The notes beneath the pieces are model-generated. The model had not been told where the DNA came from. It did no database searches and saw only the letters and a list, made by a program, of their open reading frames with translations. This document shows, piece by piece, positions 43,427-52,103 of a stretch of 58,174 nt of DNA. Numbering within the stretch: the first letter of the stretch is position 1; the number at the start of each line of letters is the position of its first letter. The DNA comes from an uncultured Lachnospiraceae bacterium (GTDB taxonomy: Bacteria; Bacillota; Clostridia; Lachnospirales; Lachnospiraceae): contig CAJOGN010000006.1 in NCBI GenBank assembly GCA_905234245.1, forward strand, positions 1-58,174, written 5' to 3'. The position numbers and the translations under genes are program-made.

Positions 43427-44651
43427 TAATATGAATCCTAAGGATGCCTTGGAGTTTTGGATTAATAATAGTGACTGTGACTGGGATAAAACACTAACTA
43501 TTAAGGATGAAGAATTATTAAATCCTGTATTAACAATAGATGAAAGAATAGATGGCAAGTGGCTTAGAGACTGGATGGCTCTTGTTGGCTTGGATGAGCG
43601 AGAGTTCTATCTTGATGGCAAGAGAGTAACCCCGAAGCTGCTAGAACAGTATAAATCGTATCGAAATGTTCCACCGGATGATGAAGAGGTGACGTTAAGA
43701 TATGGTGTGGTTGTAAGTGGCGCAGCTCTAACAGATCTTCCAACAGAAGACATATTTACTGACAGTGAACTTGATGTAAGATATAACGAGCTGCAGGAGA
43801 CATTTGTTAAGGTGAATTCACCTGTAATCATACTATTAGAGGACACAACCCATAGATATTATTATGTTAAGTCTATTGAATTTACAGGCTGGACTAAGCA
43901 GTCTAACATAGCCATTATAGAAGATAAAAGCACGTGGGATAGATACTTTGATAACGACAGCTTCATTATGGTAACTAATGATTGCGATATTGCTATTGAT
44001 AGCTCTGCGGCGATAGAAGGCGTTTCCTACTCGACAAAAACCTTCATGGGAACAAAACTACATTTCCAAGGGAAGGATGAAAAAGGAAACTACAAGGTCT
44101 GTGTGCCGGCAAGATGCGAAGACGGTACATTATGTTGCGATATAACAGGTACAATTGACAGTAGTAACGCTGTCATTGGCTATCTTCCAGCCACCAGACG
44201 TAGTATTCTTCAGCTTGCATTCAGTGTGTGGGGTGACGAGTATGGCTGGGGAGGACGTGATGGCCTTAGAGATTGTTCTTCCTACATAAGAGATATCTTC
44301 CTGTGCTTTGGATACACCCTGCCTCGCAACAGCAGCTTCCAGATGCGGATTAAGGATGGCACCAATATTGAACATATAGAGGGATATGACAATAAGAAGA
44401 AAGCCCTCGGCGCGCTTGAGCCAGGGGACATTCTTGATATCGGTGGTCACGTAATGATTTATCTAGGTGAATATAAGGGTAAGACATACGTTATTAGCAT
44501 GCTTTCTAATTATGTGCCAGAGGATGTTACATCTGATTATGACAAATCAGCAGTGAAGCTGGCGAAGCTATACATCAATTCGCTTGATGTCTATAGAAAG
44601 AATGGAAATACATGGATGGAAGAAATCAAATCATACATTCACTGGGGTTGA
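43410..44651 (+). CDS. NlpC/P60 cysteine peptidase with SH3-like N-terminal region
   Basis: This protein has about 413 residues from ATG 43410 (ATG 43389 is also possible). A C-terminal NlpC/P60 domain carries Cys289 (LRDCSSYIRDIF) and His347 (IGGHVMIYLGE) for cutting cell-wall peptides. The middle has SH3-like segments. No signal peptide is visible, unlike typical relatives. The start overlaps the end of the DUF285 gene by 17 or 38 bases, so it may have lost an N-terminal export signal or been joined to the upstream gene. The stop codon lies inside a TGACA palindrome. Confidence 0.82.
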   Translation: MESTFNNMNPKDALEFWINNSDCDWDKTLTIKDEELLNPVLTIDERIDGKWLRDWMALVGLDEREFYLDGKRVTPKLLEQYKSYRNVPPDDEEVTLRYGVVVSGAALTDLPTEDIFTDSELDVRYNELQETFVKVNSPVIILLEDTTHRYYYVKSIEFTGWTKQSNIAIIEDKSTWDRYFDNDSFIMVTNDCDIAIDSSAAIEGVSYSTKTFMGTKLHFQGKDEKGNYKVCVPARCEDGTLCCDITGTIDSSNAVIGYLPATRRSILQLAFSVWGDEYGWGGRDGLRDCSSYIRDIFLCFGYTLPRNSSFQMRIKDGTNIEHIEGYDNKKKALGALEPGDILDIGGHVMIYLGEYKGKTYVISMLSNYVPEDVTSDYDKSAVKLAKLYINSLDVYRKNGNTWMEEIKSYIHWG

Positions 44652-44670
44652 CAACCCCCCCCTGTCAACC
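44646..44670. repeat. Variant TGACA...TGTCA palindrome between convergent genes
   Basis: GGTTGACAACCC and CCCTGTCAACC form a perfect-ended dyad around a C run. It shares its ends with the family at 195, 2925, 3056 and 55116, but the GGACGG core is missing. Like the copy at 55116 it supplies the upstream gene's TGA stop. It lies only 5 bases from the K+ channel stop on the other strand, so it could end transcription both ways, though no T run is present. Confidence 0.55.
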
Positions 44671-44675
44671 TATCG

Positions 44676-45098
44676 TTAGTATTTCTTGCGCACTTCTTTG
44701 ACTCTGTTTTCTAGTTCTTCAAGCTCTGATTTGTCTAATTCAGACAGATGCTCGAGCTTGTCCATGAATTGAGTAACTGTTTCCTTCTCAGTCCTTTCTA
44801 TAACCTCTAGATATATAGTAACGACGACACCAGAGAATACTGCTGTCCAGACTAAGGCGAATAGCGTTATTAATACAGTAAGCAACCTACTTAATGTTGT
44901 TGTTACAATTACATCTCCAAAACCAATGGTAGTTGCAGATACGAAGGTATACCACATGGCATCGCCATAGTTGTTGATATGTGGCTCAACAAGCATGATT
45001 ATTAGGGACACAAGGAAGAAGCAGATTAATAATCCTATTGTAATTTTATCTGCATGGCATCTCTTCACAACAGTCATAAACAGTCTGATTTTTCTCAT
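44676..45098 (-). CDS. Two-helix potassium channel
   Basis: This 140-residue protein has two membrane helices with the pore sequence SATTIGFGDVIVT, a K+ selectivity filter with Phe in place of the usual Tyr. A C-terminal acidic coiled helix follows instead of an RCK domain. Start at 45098 with AAGGAGAAA. It is the last gene of a three-gene minus-strand group. Confidence 0.9.
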   Translation of the reverse strand: MRKIRLFMTVVKRCHADKITIGLLICFFLVSLIIMLVEPHINNYGDAMWYTFVSATTIGFGDVIVTTTLSRLLTVLITLFALVWTAVFSGVVVTIYLEVIERTEKETVTQFMDKLEHLSELDKSELEELENRVKEVRKKY

Positions 45099-45127
45099 GG
45101 TATATTTCTCCTTAATTAATAATAGGC

Positions 45128-45310
45128 TTACTTGAACTGGTTAAGTTCCTCGTTATAAGAATAATTGACTTTATTTAATGTTGATATAATTTCTGCCTTG
45201 TCAAATCCCTTGTCTTTGCACATAGCATCAAGGGAAGAATACTCATCACGAAGAGCTGTATTAACAACAGATAGTAGAATTATTGGATCTTTTGGTAGAT
45301 TATCTCTCAT
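45128..45310 (-). CDS. DUF4250 protein
   Basis: This 60-residue protein matches DUF4250: LPKDPIILLSVVNTALRDEY, SLDAMCKDKGFDKAEI and a NQFK end. The role is unknown. Its ATG overlaps the stop of the ECF-S gene by one base, so the two are coupled. Confidence 0.88.
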   Translation of the reverse strand: MRDNLPKDPIILLSVVNTALRDEYSSLDAMCKDKGFDKAEIISTLNKVNYSYNEELNQFK

Positions 45311-45849
45311 TAACTTGTTTTCTCCTCATTCATTTTCGTTAGGATGTCCTCGAATAGTCTTCTTAACATTATCGCACCTATAATTCCAATGGCTCCCTGC
45401 AGGGAGTTGCCTACAATTTCTTCTAGGCTTGCATATAGAGCATTGTCTGCCCCCGTTAAGTATAAGATAAGAGCGCTATATAAGAAATATCCTGCAACCA
45501 TAATTAGCTCTGACAATAACAGAAGCACAATAAGGCGTCCGTTGCTCTTACATTTCTTATAGAATAAGCCCACCACTAATGCCATAAGGGCTTTGATTAC
45601 AAGAGTTCCTGGTGCATATATTGGTACGCCTGCAACTATGTCGCTAATAGCAGAGCCGAGTCCGGCTGCAATAGAGCCGTATACAGGGCCTAGGATAATT
45701 CCAGCGGTTAATACTCCTGCATCTCCTATGTTAATATACCCTCCCGTAGGGGACGGCACTCTTACAACTATTGTAAGTACGAATACAAGGGCGATAAATA
45801 CCCCTGTGAATGCAATTTTTTTTGTGGTTGTGTTAATTTTGTCATTCAT
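45310..45849 (-). CDS. ECF transporter S component
   Basis: This 179-residue membrane protein has about six helices and the S-component pattern GGYINIGDAGVLTAGIILGPVYGSIAAGLGS, with an N-terminal helix carrying the AFTGVFIALVF motif that contacts EcfT. S components bind a vitamin or precursor; the substrate cannot be told from sequence alone, and the closest in appearance are HmpT/pantothenate-like ones. No EcfA/T is nearby, so it uses a shared energising module. No riboswitch is seen in its short leader. Confidence 0.87.
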   Translation of the reverse strand: MNDKINTTTKKIAFTGVFIALVFVLTIVVRVPSPTGGYINIGDAGVLTAGIILGPVYGSIAAGLGSAISDIVAGVPIYAPGTLVIKALMALVVGLFYKKCKSNGRLIVLLLLSELIMVAGYFLYSALILYLTGADNALYASLEEIVGNSLQGAIGIIGAIMLRRLFEDILTKMNEEKTS

Positions 45850-45897
45850 TTTCCAGCCTCCTTAAATTACAGTCTATTGTATACAAAATTATTGCGT

Positions 45898-45926
45898 ATT
45901 ATAGCACTTTACATGGTTTAATGCAA
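45898..45926 (-). promoter_or_regulatory. Sigma-A promoter for the ECF-S operon
   Basis: On the minus strand, TTGCAT (45926-45921), a 17-base spacer and TATAAT (45903-45898). It overlaps the divergent capA promoter. Confidence 0.75.
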
Positions 45927-45936
45927 TTGATAAAAT
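45908..45936 (+). promoter_or_regulatory. Sigma-A promoter for the capA-kinase operon
   Basis: TTTACA, a 17-base spacer and TAAAAT, about 25 bases before the CapA start. It overlaps the ECF-S promoter on the other strand, so the two would compete for polymerase. Confidence 0.65.
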
Positions 45937-45961
45937 ATATTGATAAGGATGGATTTTTAAT

Positions 45962-47065
45962 ATGAAGAAAAGAATACTAATTACTATACTTGTTGTTGCA
46001 TTAATCGGTCTTGGAATTATAGGCGGCCTCTATGTATATGGCCGTTACATAGAGAAGCAGGATGAAGAAAGCAGCAGCAAGGTTACATCTGAGAATGTCT
46101 TGCCAAGTGAAGAGCTTCCTGCTAAGAAGGAGCCTGTACATATGAACATGCTGTTTACAGGTGATGTTCTTCTTAGTGAATATGTGCTGTCTAATTATAA
46201 TAGCAAGGGAATCGATGGAGTTGTGTCAGGCACCCTTCGCGACAAGATGTTAAATGCTGATTATACAATGGTAAACGAAGAGTTCCCATTTTCGACTAGA
46301 GGAACCAAGGCACCAGATAAGCAATATACATTTCGTATAGATCCAAAATACGTAGGAATATTCGGTGAATTGGGTATCGACGCAGTAGGCCTTGCCAATA
46401 ACCATGTGCTTGATTTCGGCAAGGAGGCTTTAGAGGATACATTTACAACACTTAATGGGGCTAACATCCCATTTACCGGAGCTGGTCACAATCTTGAGGA
46501 GGCCAGCAAGCTTGTAACCTTCGAAAAGGACGGCGTTAAGGTGGGAATTGTTGCAGCATCCCGCGTAATTCCTGTGGTTGAGTGGAATGTTAAGAATAGC
46601 CAGCCTGGCGTATTTACAACCTATGACCCTGCGGACCTATGCAGGAAGGTGCAGGAGGCTAAGAGTCAGTGCAATCTTGTATTCGTAATGATTCACTGGG
46701 GTACAGAGCATACTGATAAGCTTGAGGAGTACCAGAAGACCATCGGTCATCAGGTGATTGACGCAGGGGCTGACGCTATTATTGGCGCCCATCCTCATGT
46801 AGTTCAGGGAATTGAGAGATACAACGGTAAGCTTATATTCTACAGCCTTGGTAACTTTATATTCAACCAGAATATTGATAGGACATTTGCCCTAAGTATC
46901 GATTTCGATAATGAAAATGTTAATCCGAGCTACAGTCTGATTCCGGCAAAGGCCAGCGGTGCCACAACCAGGGAGATGACACCGGAGGAAGCGGCCTCTT
47001 TATATAATTATATGAATAGCATAAGTAACCAGGTGACCATAGATTCGGGAGGTAAGGTTCAATGA
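45962..47065 (+). CDS. CapA-family (PGA-cap) metallophosphatase-like protein
   Basis: This 367-residue protein has one N-terminal membrane anchor (about 5-27) and a CapA-type domain: MLFTGDVLLSEYVL, GLANNHVLDFG, MIHWGTEH, IGAHPHVVQG and YSLGNFIF. The family belongs to the calcineurin-like fold and is named for poly-gamma-glutamate capsule work, but many members act in unknown cell-surface processes. No capB/C genes are present. Its stop overlaps the kinase start (ATGA), which suggests coupled expression. Confidence 0.88.
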   Translation: MKKRILITILVVALIGLGIIGGLYVYGRYIEKQDEESSSKVTSENVLPSEELPAKKEPVHMNMLFTGDVLLSEYVLSNYNSKGIDGVVSGTLRDKMLNADYTMVNEEFPFSTRGTKAPDKQYTFRIDPKYVGIFGELGIDAVGLANNHVLDFGKEALEDTFTTLNGANIPFTGAGHNLEEASKLVTFEKDGVKVGIVAASRVIPVVEWNVKNSQPGVFTTYDPADLCRKVQEAKSQCNLVFVMIHWGTEHTDKLEEYQKTIGHQVIDAGADAIIGAHPHVVQGIERYNGKLIFYSLGNFIFNQNIDRTFALSIDFDNENVNPSYSLIPAKASGATTREMTPEEAASLYNYMNSISNQVTIDSGGKVQ

Positions 47066-49971
47066 CTAGTTCAACATTACACACAATAATAATCGTACTT
47101 CAATCCGTAGAGATTGCCCTTAATATGATGGTCCTGCTTTTCCTTCTGATTAGGAAGAACGAGTTTCAGCAGAGACTTTTAATATTCATGACATTTGGCA
47201 CAGCAGTATATAATATGGCACTTCTTGGTGAGATAATGCCATTTGCCAATTTCGAATTAATATATTATTGCAAATGTATTGAGACGGTGGGAGTTGCCAT
47301 GTTCCAGGTGCCCTTCTTATTGTTCTGTATGCAATATATAGGCAAGATGATAGATGCAATATGGATAAGAATTCTTGTGCTTGTATATGGCATAATATCC
47401 TTCGTTCAGTTTATAGATATTGGAAGAGGCTGGTACTATAAGAGCATTACCTTCGTGGAGGACCCTGTATTTCCAAGGATAGAGGTGGAGCTGGGGGTCT
47501 TTGGCATATTGTTCTGGGTGATGATGGTATTCGGGCCGATAATAGCTGAAGTTGCAATTCTCTCATATGGATTAAGCAAAGAGAAGGATAAGGACAGAAA
47601 ACGAACAGGTATTACCTTTTTGCTTCAGGTTATTGGAAGTGTGGCGGCATTCTTCGTATCCTTGCCACTAATATATTCAACGGGCTACGACCCAATAATG
47701 CTTGTTGCAGGCTATGCCCTAAGCTTGAAGGTGCTAATTAGCTGGCGAAGGCAGGGCCTTGATATCATATCAGTAGCTGCAAAATCTGCCTTGGATTCCT
47801 TCGGACAGCCTGTTATTATTCTTGATGTTGAAGGTAAGATACTATATTACAATTCCAAGGCGGGGGAGATTGTAACAGAAATTGACCAGTATGTTGGAAA
47901 AAACATTGATACATTTATTAGATTTGCGGCGGATTCTGGCTATGCCTTAGGACGCCATGAATTTATCAAGGATGGCATAATGTATCATAGCGAGTGGAAC
48001 CCTGTAATTGATTCTGATGGGGAAAATGTTGGTCAGTCAATAACCTTCGTAGATGTTACCTCAGAGCGTAAAGCAGTTGAAGAGATGAAACTGAAAAAGG
48101 AGCAGGCTGACGAAGCTAACGCTGCAAAATCAATATTCCTTGCTAATATGTCTCACGAAATCAGAACGCCGATGAATGCAATTATCGGAATGAGTGAGCT
48201 TGTTATAGAAGAATCCAGAGGCCGTAAAGTATACGATATGGCTGTTCAGATTAAGAAGGCTGCCAGGAATCTGCTATCCATTATTAACAATGTCTTAGAT
48301 TATTCTAAGATGGAAGCTGGCAAGATGGAGCTTGTAGAGGACGAGTACTATCTTGAAGAGGTTGTGGCAGACACATTTAATCTCATAGGAATTCCAGCCA
48401 AGGAGAAGGGCTTAAAAACTAATCTGTACCTTGATAAGTCGCTTCCGTGTAAGCTGTATGGAGATGATGGAAAGTTAAGACAGGTTTTAATTAATCTTCT
48501 AAACAACGCAATTAAGTTTACTAAGAAAGGTCATGTTGATTTGACCGTCAATGGAAGAATAGTTAATGAAAATGTGGAATTAATATTTTCAGTAGAGGAT
48601 ACAGGACTTGGAATTAGTGAAGATAACCAGAAGATTATCTTCGAGAAATTCGAGCAGGTAGACAAGATTAACAATAAGAGTATTGAAGGAACAGGACTTG
48701 GGCTGTCTATTACCAAGAGCATAGTTGATATGATGGATGGTAAGATTGCTTTATCATCAGTCTATGGTGAAGGCTCAACATTTTCGGTATCAGTAACCCA
48801 ACGAATCATTGATAGGACGCCAATTAGCAAGCATAGAGTTCACGAAGAGGAGACCAAGCCCAGGTACATATTCACATCTCCTGTAACGAAGGTGCTTGTG
48901 TGCGATGATAATAATATCAATCTCCTTGTGGTAGATGGAATGCTTGAGACATACGAGCTTGATGTAACCACCTGTAATTCGGGCAAGGAAGCAATAGAAC
49001 TTGTGACTAACAACGATTATGATATTATTATGATGGACCACATGATGCCTGAAATGGACGGAATAGAGGCTACTGGTCATATCCGGACATTATGCGCGTC
49101 AAGGCCTAAGAAACCTTACATTATCGCCCTTACAGCTAATACCTACGAGGGAGCCCATAAGATGTTTCTTGACTGTGGCTTTGATGATTATCTGCCTAAG
49201 CCGCTTGATAAGATTGCACTATATGACAGGCTTGTTAATCTGATTCCAAAAAGTAACATGGAATTTAGCGATGAAGTAATCGACAAGACGGAATTCGTAG
49301 ACGATGATTTCTCAGAGCTGAATATGAAGGATGTTGATTCTCGTGGAGTCCTAGATAAGAGGGAAATGACTCTTAATGATTATATGAAGCTTCTAGAGCT
49401 ATTCTATCTTGAAGGGGCATCTAAGCTAAGTGAAATTAGAACTGCCTATGAGAATAAGGACATAGATAATTATGAAGTGTATGTTCATGGACTTAAGAGT
49501 ACCAGTCTTACAATAGGTGCAAATGACTTATCAGAGCATGCAAAAGAGCATGAATTTGCCGCAAGAGATAAAGATATCGATTATATTAATAAAAATTATG
49601 AGAAACTCTGCGAAGAATATGGTAAAATACTAGAGGAAATTAAAGGGGTACTACTTAAAAAAGGCATAATCAAGGAAACTGCAAAGGAAGACAAAGTCGA
49701 CGGAATGACTCGTAATAGGCTTATTAGGAAGCTTCGACATATATTAGAACTGTCGCAGGATTTCAAGAGTAAGGAAGCTTACAGAGAATTGCAGGATTTG
49801 TTAAAATACAAGTTAGACGATGAGACTACTTCGAAGCTTGAGGAAATATCCCTACAATTCAAGATGTATGATGATGACGGTGCAGAGGAAGGAATAATTA
49901 ATATACTAAGTGCATACGGACAATCTGTAGGAGGAGAGATACATGAGCAGAATGAAAATAATGGTAGTTGA
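47062..49971 (+). CDS. Hybrid histidine kinase with 7TM sensor, REC and HPt
   Basis: This 969-residue protein has an N-terminal seven-helix sensor (about 1-235) and a PAS-like domain (about 245-335). HisKA (SHEIRTPMNAIIG) and a HATPase (FSVEDTGLGISE, IEGTGLGLSITKS) follow. A receiver (about 612-735) has phosphoacceptor Asp in IIMMDHMMPEMDG, and an HPt-like helical domain has VYVHGLKSTSL. It is a phosphorelay unit in one chain. Partner is the response regulator that overlaps its end by 29 bases. The output target is unknown. Confidence 0.9.
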   Translation: MTSSTLHTIIIVLQSVEIALNMMVLLFLLIRKNEFQQRLLIFMTFGTAVYNMALLGEIMPFANFELIYYCKCIETVGVAMFQVPFLLFCMQYIGKMIDAIWIRILVLVYGIISFVQFIDIGRGWYYKSITFVEDPVFPRIEVELGVFGILFWVMMVFGPIIAEVAILSYGLSKEKDKDRKRTGITFLLQVIGSVAAFFVSLPLIYSTGYDPIMLVAGYALSLKVLISWRRQGLDIISVAAKSALDSFGQPVIILDVEGKILYYNSKAGEIVTEIDQYVGKNIDTFIRFAADSGYALGRHEFIKDGIMYHSEWNPVIDSDGENVGQSITFVDVTSERKAVEEMKLKKEQADEANAAKSIFLANMSHEIRTPMNAIIGMSELVIEESRGRKVYDMAVQIKKAARNLLSIINNVLDYSKMEAGKMELVEDEYYLEEVVADTFNLIGIPAKEKGLKTNLYLDKSLPCKLYGDDGKLRQVLINLLNNAIKFTKKGHVDLTVNGRIVNENVELIFSVEDTGLGISEDNQKIIFEKFEQVDKINNKSIEGTGLGLSITKSIVDMMDGKIALSSVYGEGSTFSVSVTQRIIDRTPISKHRVHEEETKPRYIFTSPVTKVLVCDDNNINLLVVDGMLETYELDVTTCNSGKEAIELVTNNDYDIIMMDHMMPEMDGIEATGHIRTLCASRPKKPYIIALTANTYEGAHKMFLDCGFDDYLPKPLDKIALYDRLVNLIPKSNMEFSDEVIDKTEFVDDDFSELNMKDVDSRGVLDKREMTLNDYMKLLELFYLEGASKLSEIRTAYENKDIDNYEVYVHGLKSTSLTIGANDLSEHAKEHEFAARDKDIDYINKNYEKLCEEYGKILEEIKGVLLKKGIIKETAKEDKVDGMTRNRLIRKLRHILELSQDFKSKEAYRELQDLLKYKLDDETTSKLEEISLQFKMYDDDGAEEGIINILSAYGQSVGGEIHEQNENNGS

Positions 49972-50857
49972 TGACAATACCGTTAATCTGGCCACAGTTG
50001 AACAAGAATTAAGCGACAGATATGATATTATTCCAATGTTAACAGGAAGACGTGCAATCAAGTATTTATATAGAGAGACTTGCGATATGATTCTTCTTGA
50101 TGTCCAGATGCCAATTATGGATGGAATAGAGACACTTCGAGAGATTAGAACCCAGGAGAATGGGGTTGATGTTCCTGTAATATTTCTAACTGCCAAGAGA
50201 GATGCCCAGACTGTATTAGAGGGCTCGAAGCTGGGAATAGTGGATTTCATTACGAAGCCATTTGATGCTGAAGACCTCAAGATGAGAATAGATAATGTAT
50301 TTAAGAAGCTGGGTGTTCTGCCTCTTGAAAATGAGGAATTGGCCCAAAGAATTAATAACATTTACCATGAGCTCCTTGACCTTGAAGAAGATAAGGTTAA
50401 GAAAGAGATTGAAGAAATGCTTCAATTCAAGATGGATGATGAGATTCTAGGACGTCTTAACAATGTCAAGATTAAGCTAGAGGCTGATAACTATGACGGT
50501 GCATTAGAGATGGTTGAGCACATTATGGAGATGCTTGATTATATGCTCGATAATGTTGATAGTTCAGCCCTTACGCCAATTAGTATGCCGGAGATTATCA
50601 CCAGGTTAAATGCTACAATGGATGATTTAGATTCCTATAAGACAGCTGAAGCCCTTGACAGGCTTAAGGAATTGAAGGGCTATGACCTTCCGCCTGATGT
50701 TAGAAAGAAGGTTAAGAAGGCAGTGGATTGTCTTAAGGAATACGATGATGTTGAAGCGAAGAAGATTGTAGATGATATGATTATGTTCGTCAATGAAAGT
50801 GACGAAATGAAAAATAAAAAGTCATATGGTGGGTATCATAGTTCACGATTAAATTAA
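49943..50857 (+). CDS. Response regulator with helical C-terminal region
   Basis: This 304-residue protein has a receiver domain (residues 4-125) with phosphoacceptor Asp in ILLDVQMPIMDG and conserved Lys in FITKPFD. The remaining 170 residues are charged helices with no DNA-binding or GGDEF domain; FKMDDEILGRLNNVKIKLEADNYDGALE resembles the C-terminal tail of the upstream kinase (YKLDDETTSKLEEISLQFKMYDDDGAEE). It has GGAGGAGAG as ribosome site inside the kinase gene. Confidence 0.88.
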   Translation: MSRMKIMVVDDNTVNLATVEQELSDRYDIIPMLTGRRAIKYLYRETCDMILLDVQMPIMDGIETLREIRTQENGVDVPVIFLTAKRDAQTVLEGSKLGIVDFITKPFDAEDLKMRIDNVFKKLGVLPLENEELAQRINNIYHELLDLEEDKVKKEIEEMLQFKMDDEILGRLNNVKIKLEADNYDGALEMVEHIMEMLDYMLDNVDSSALTPISMPEIITRLNATMDDLDSYKTAEALDRLKELKGYDLPPDVRKKVKKAVDCLKEYDDVEAKKIVDDMIMFVNESDEMKNKKSYGGYHSSRLN

Positions 50858-50873
50858 GAAAGAAGGTAAGAAA

Positions 50874-51854
50874 ATGGCAGATTTATCCAAGATGAAAGAG
50901 ATTCTTAAGAAGAATCCAAAGAAGATTGTATTTACAGAAGGCTCTGATGTTAGAATTCTTCAGGCGACAGAGAGATTGGCAGAGGATGATTTCCTTCAGC
51001 CAGTACTAGTTGGTAAGACAGAAGAGATTATCGAAGCTGCTAAGGAAGGCGGCTACGTTATTGGTAAAGCTACAATTATTGACCCTGATAACTACGAGAG
51101 ATTCGACGAAATGGTTGATTTGTTCGTAGAGCTTCGTAAGAAGAAGGGTGTTACTAAGGAAGATGCTACTAAGATGCTTAAGCAGCCTAACTATTTCGGT
51201 ACTATGCTTGTTAAGATGGGTGTTGCTGATGCTTTACTTGGAGGTGCAACTTACTCAACAGCAGATACTGTTCGCCCTGCTTTACAGCTTATTAAGACTA
51301 AGCCTGAGAATACAATAGTATCATCTTGCTTCATTATGACAAGAGACAATGGTGGAGTTACAGAGTCTATGGCTATGGCTGATTGTGCAATTAACCTGCA
51401 CCCTACAGAAGATCAGTTAGTCGAGATTATGTATGAGACAGCTAACTGCGCTAAGATATTCGGAATTGATCCTAAGATTGCATTCTTAAGCTATTCTACT
51501 CTTGGCTCTGGTAAAGGTGATGATGTTACTTTAGTTGCTAATGCAGCTGCCAAGGCGAAGGAGAAGTATCCTGATATGGCAATTGAAGGTGAGATACAGT
51601 TCGATGCAGCAGTATCTCCAGAGGTTGCTAAGACTAAGGCAAAGGGCTCTAAGGTTGCAGGCCAGGCTAACGTATTCATATTCCCTGACATCAACGCAGG
51701 TAACATCGGCTACAAGATTGCACAAAGATGTGGTAACTATGAGGCATTCGGCCCAATCCTACTAGGCCTCAACGCACCTATCAATGATTTGTCTCGTGGT
51801 TGCGTGGCAGACGAAGTATATGCTATGGCTATCATCACAGCAGCACTTGCATAG
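50874..51854 (+). CDS. pta: Phosphate acetyltransferase
   Basis: This 326-residue enzyme interconverts acetyl-CoA and acetyl phosphate for acetate formation. It shows IVFTEGSDVRILQA, LLGGATYSTADTVRPALQLI and NVFIFPDINAGNIGYKI, and the length fits the short Pta form. The usual partner ackA does not follow; two palindromic elements and nrdR come next. AAGAAAGG precedes the ATG. Confidence 0.95.
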   Translation: MADLSKMKEILKKNPKKIVFTEGSDVRILQATERLAEDDFLQPVLVGKTEEIIEAAKEGGYVIGKATIIDPDNYERFDEMVDLFVELRKKKGVTKEDATKMLKQPNYFGTMLVKMGVADALLGGATYSTADTVRPALQLIKTKPENTIVSSCFIMTRDNGGVTESMAMADCAINLHPTEDQLVEIMYETANCAKIFGIDPKIAFLSYSTLGSGKGDDVTLVANAAAKAKEKYPDMAIEGEIQFDAAVSPEVAKTKAKGSKVAGQANVFIFPDINAGNIGYKIAQRCGNYEAFGPILLGLNAPINDLSRGCVADEVYAMAIITAALA

Positions 51855-51868
51855 GAATAAGACTTTAT

Positions 51869-51937
51869 ATACCCTGTACTACGAGAACTCCAACGCGATT
51901 TTCTTATGAGCGTGGAGTTACTCGTAGTGCAGGGTAT
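51869..51937. repeat. Palindromic element of the AACTCC...GGAGTT family, copy E3
   Basis: ATACCCTGTACTACGAG pairs with CTCGTAGTGCAGGGTAT around AACTCC/GGAGTT and the tip ACGC...GCGT. TTTT follows, so it could also end pta transcription. Confidence 0.85.
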
Positions 51938-51970
51938 TTTGCGTGTATGCACGCCTCTGCAAGTATAAGA

Positions 51971-52002
51971 ATGCCAGCGCGATTTTCTCATGAGCGCGGC
52001 AT
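51971..52002. repeat. Partial copy E4 of the same palindromic family
   Basis: ATGCCaGCGC and GCGCgGCAT enclose GATTTTCTCATGA, almost the same tip as E3 (GATTTTCTTATGA). The sequence around it, up to TGGAGTTTTTT at 52014, is a diverged remainder of the arms. Confidence 0.7.
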
Positions 52003-52034
52003 TACTCGTGTTGTGGAGTTTTTTAATAAAGTAC

Positions 52035-52063
52035 TTGCATATAATGTGTCTTTCTAATATAAT
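52035..52063 (+). promoter_or_regulatory. nrdR: Sigma-A promoter for nrdR
   Basis: TTGCAT, 17-base spacer, TATAAT. The start of transcription would fall inside the NrdR-like box at 52065. Confidence 0.75.
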
Positions 52064-52064
52064 A

Positions 52065-52080
52065 ACACTATATGTTGTTA
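52065..52080 (+). promoter_or_regulatory. NrdR-box-like operator
   Basis: ACACTATATGTTGTTA matches the NrdR box pattern (ACACwATATwTTGTGT type) at about 12 of 16 positions. It starts 1 base after the -10 box. Only one box is seen, where known sites usually come in pairs. It suggests that nrdR represses itself. Confidence 0.5.
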
Positions 52081-52103
52081 TTGAGTGGGAGGAGAAGCAA
52101 AAT

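Noticed and set aside
51990-52103. N-terminal extension of NrdR
   Set aside because: It begins before the nrdR promoter and inside a palindromic element; NrdR proteins begin at the MKCPFC motif.
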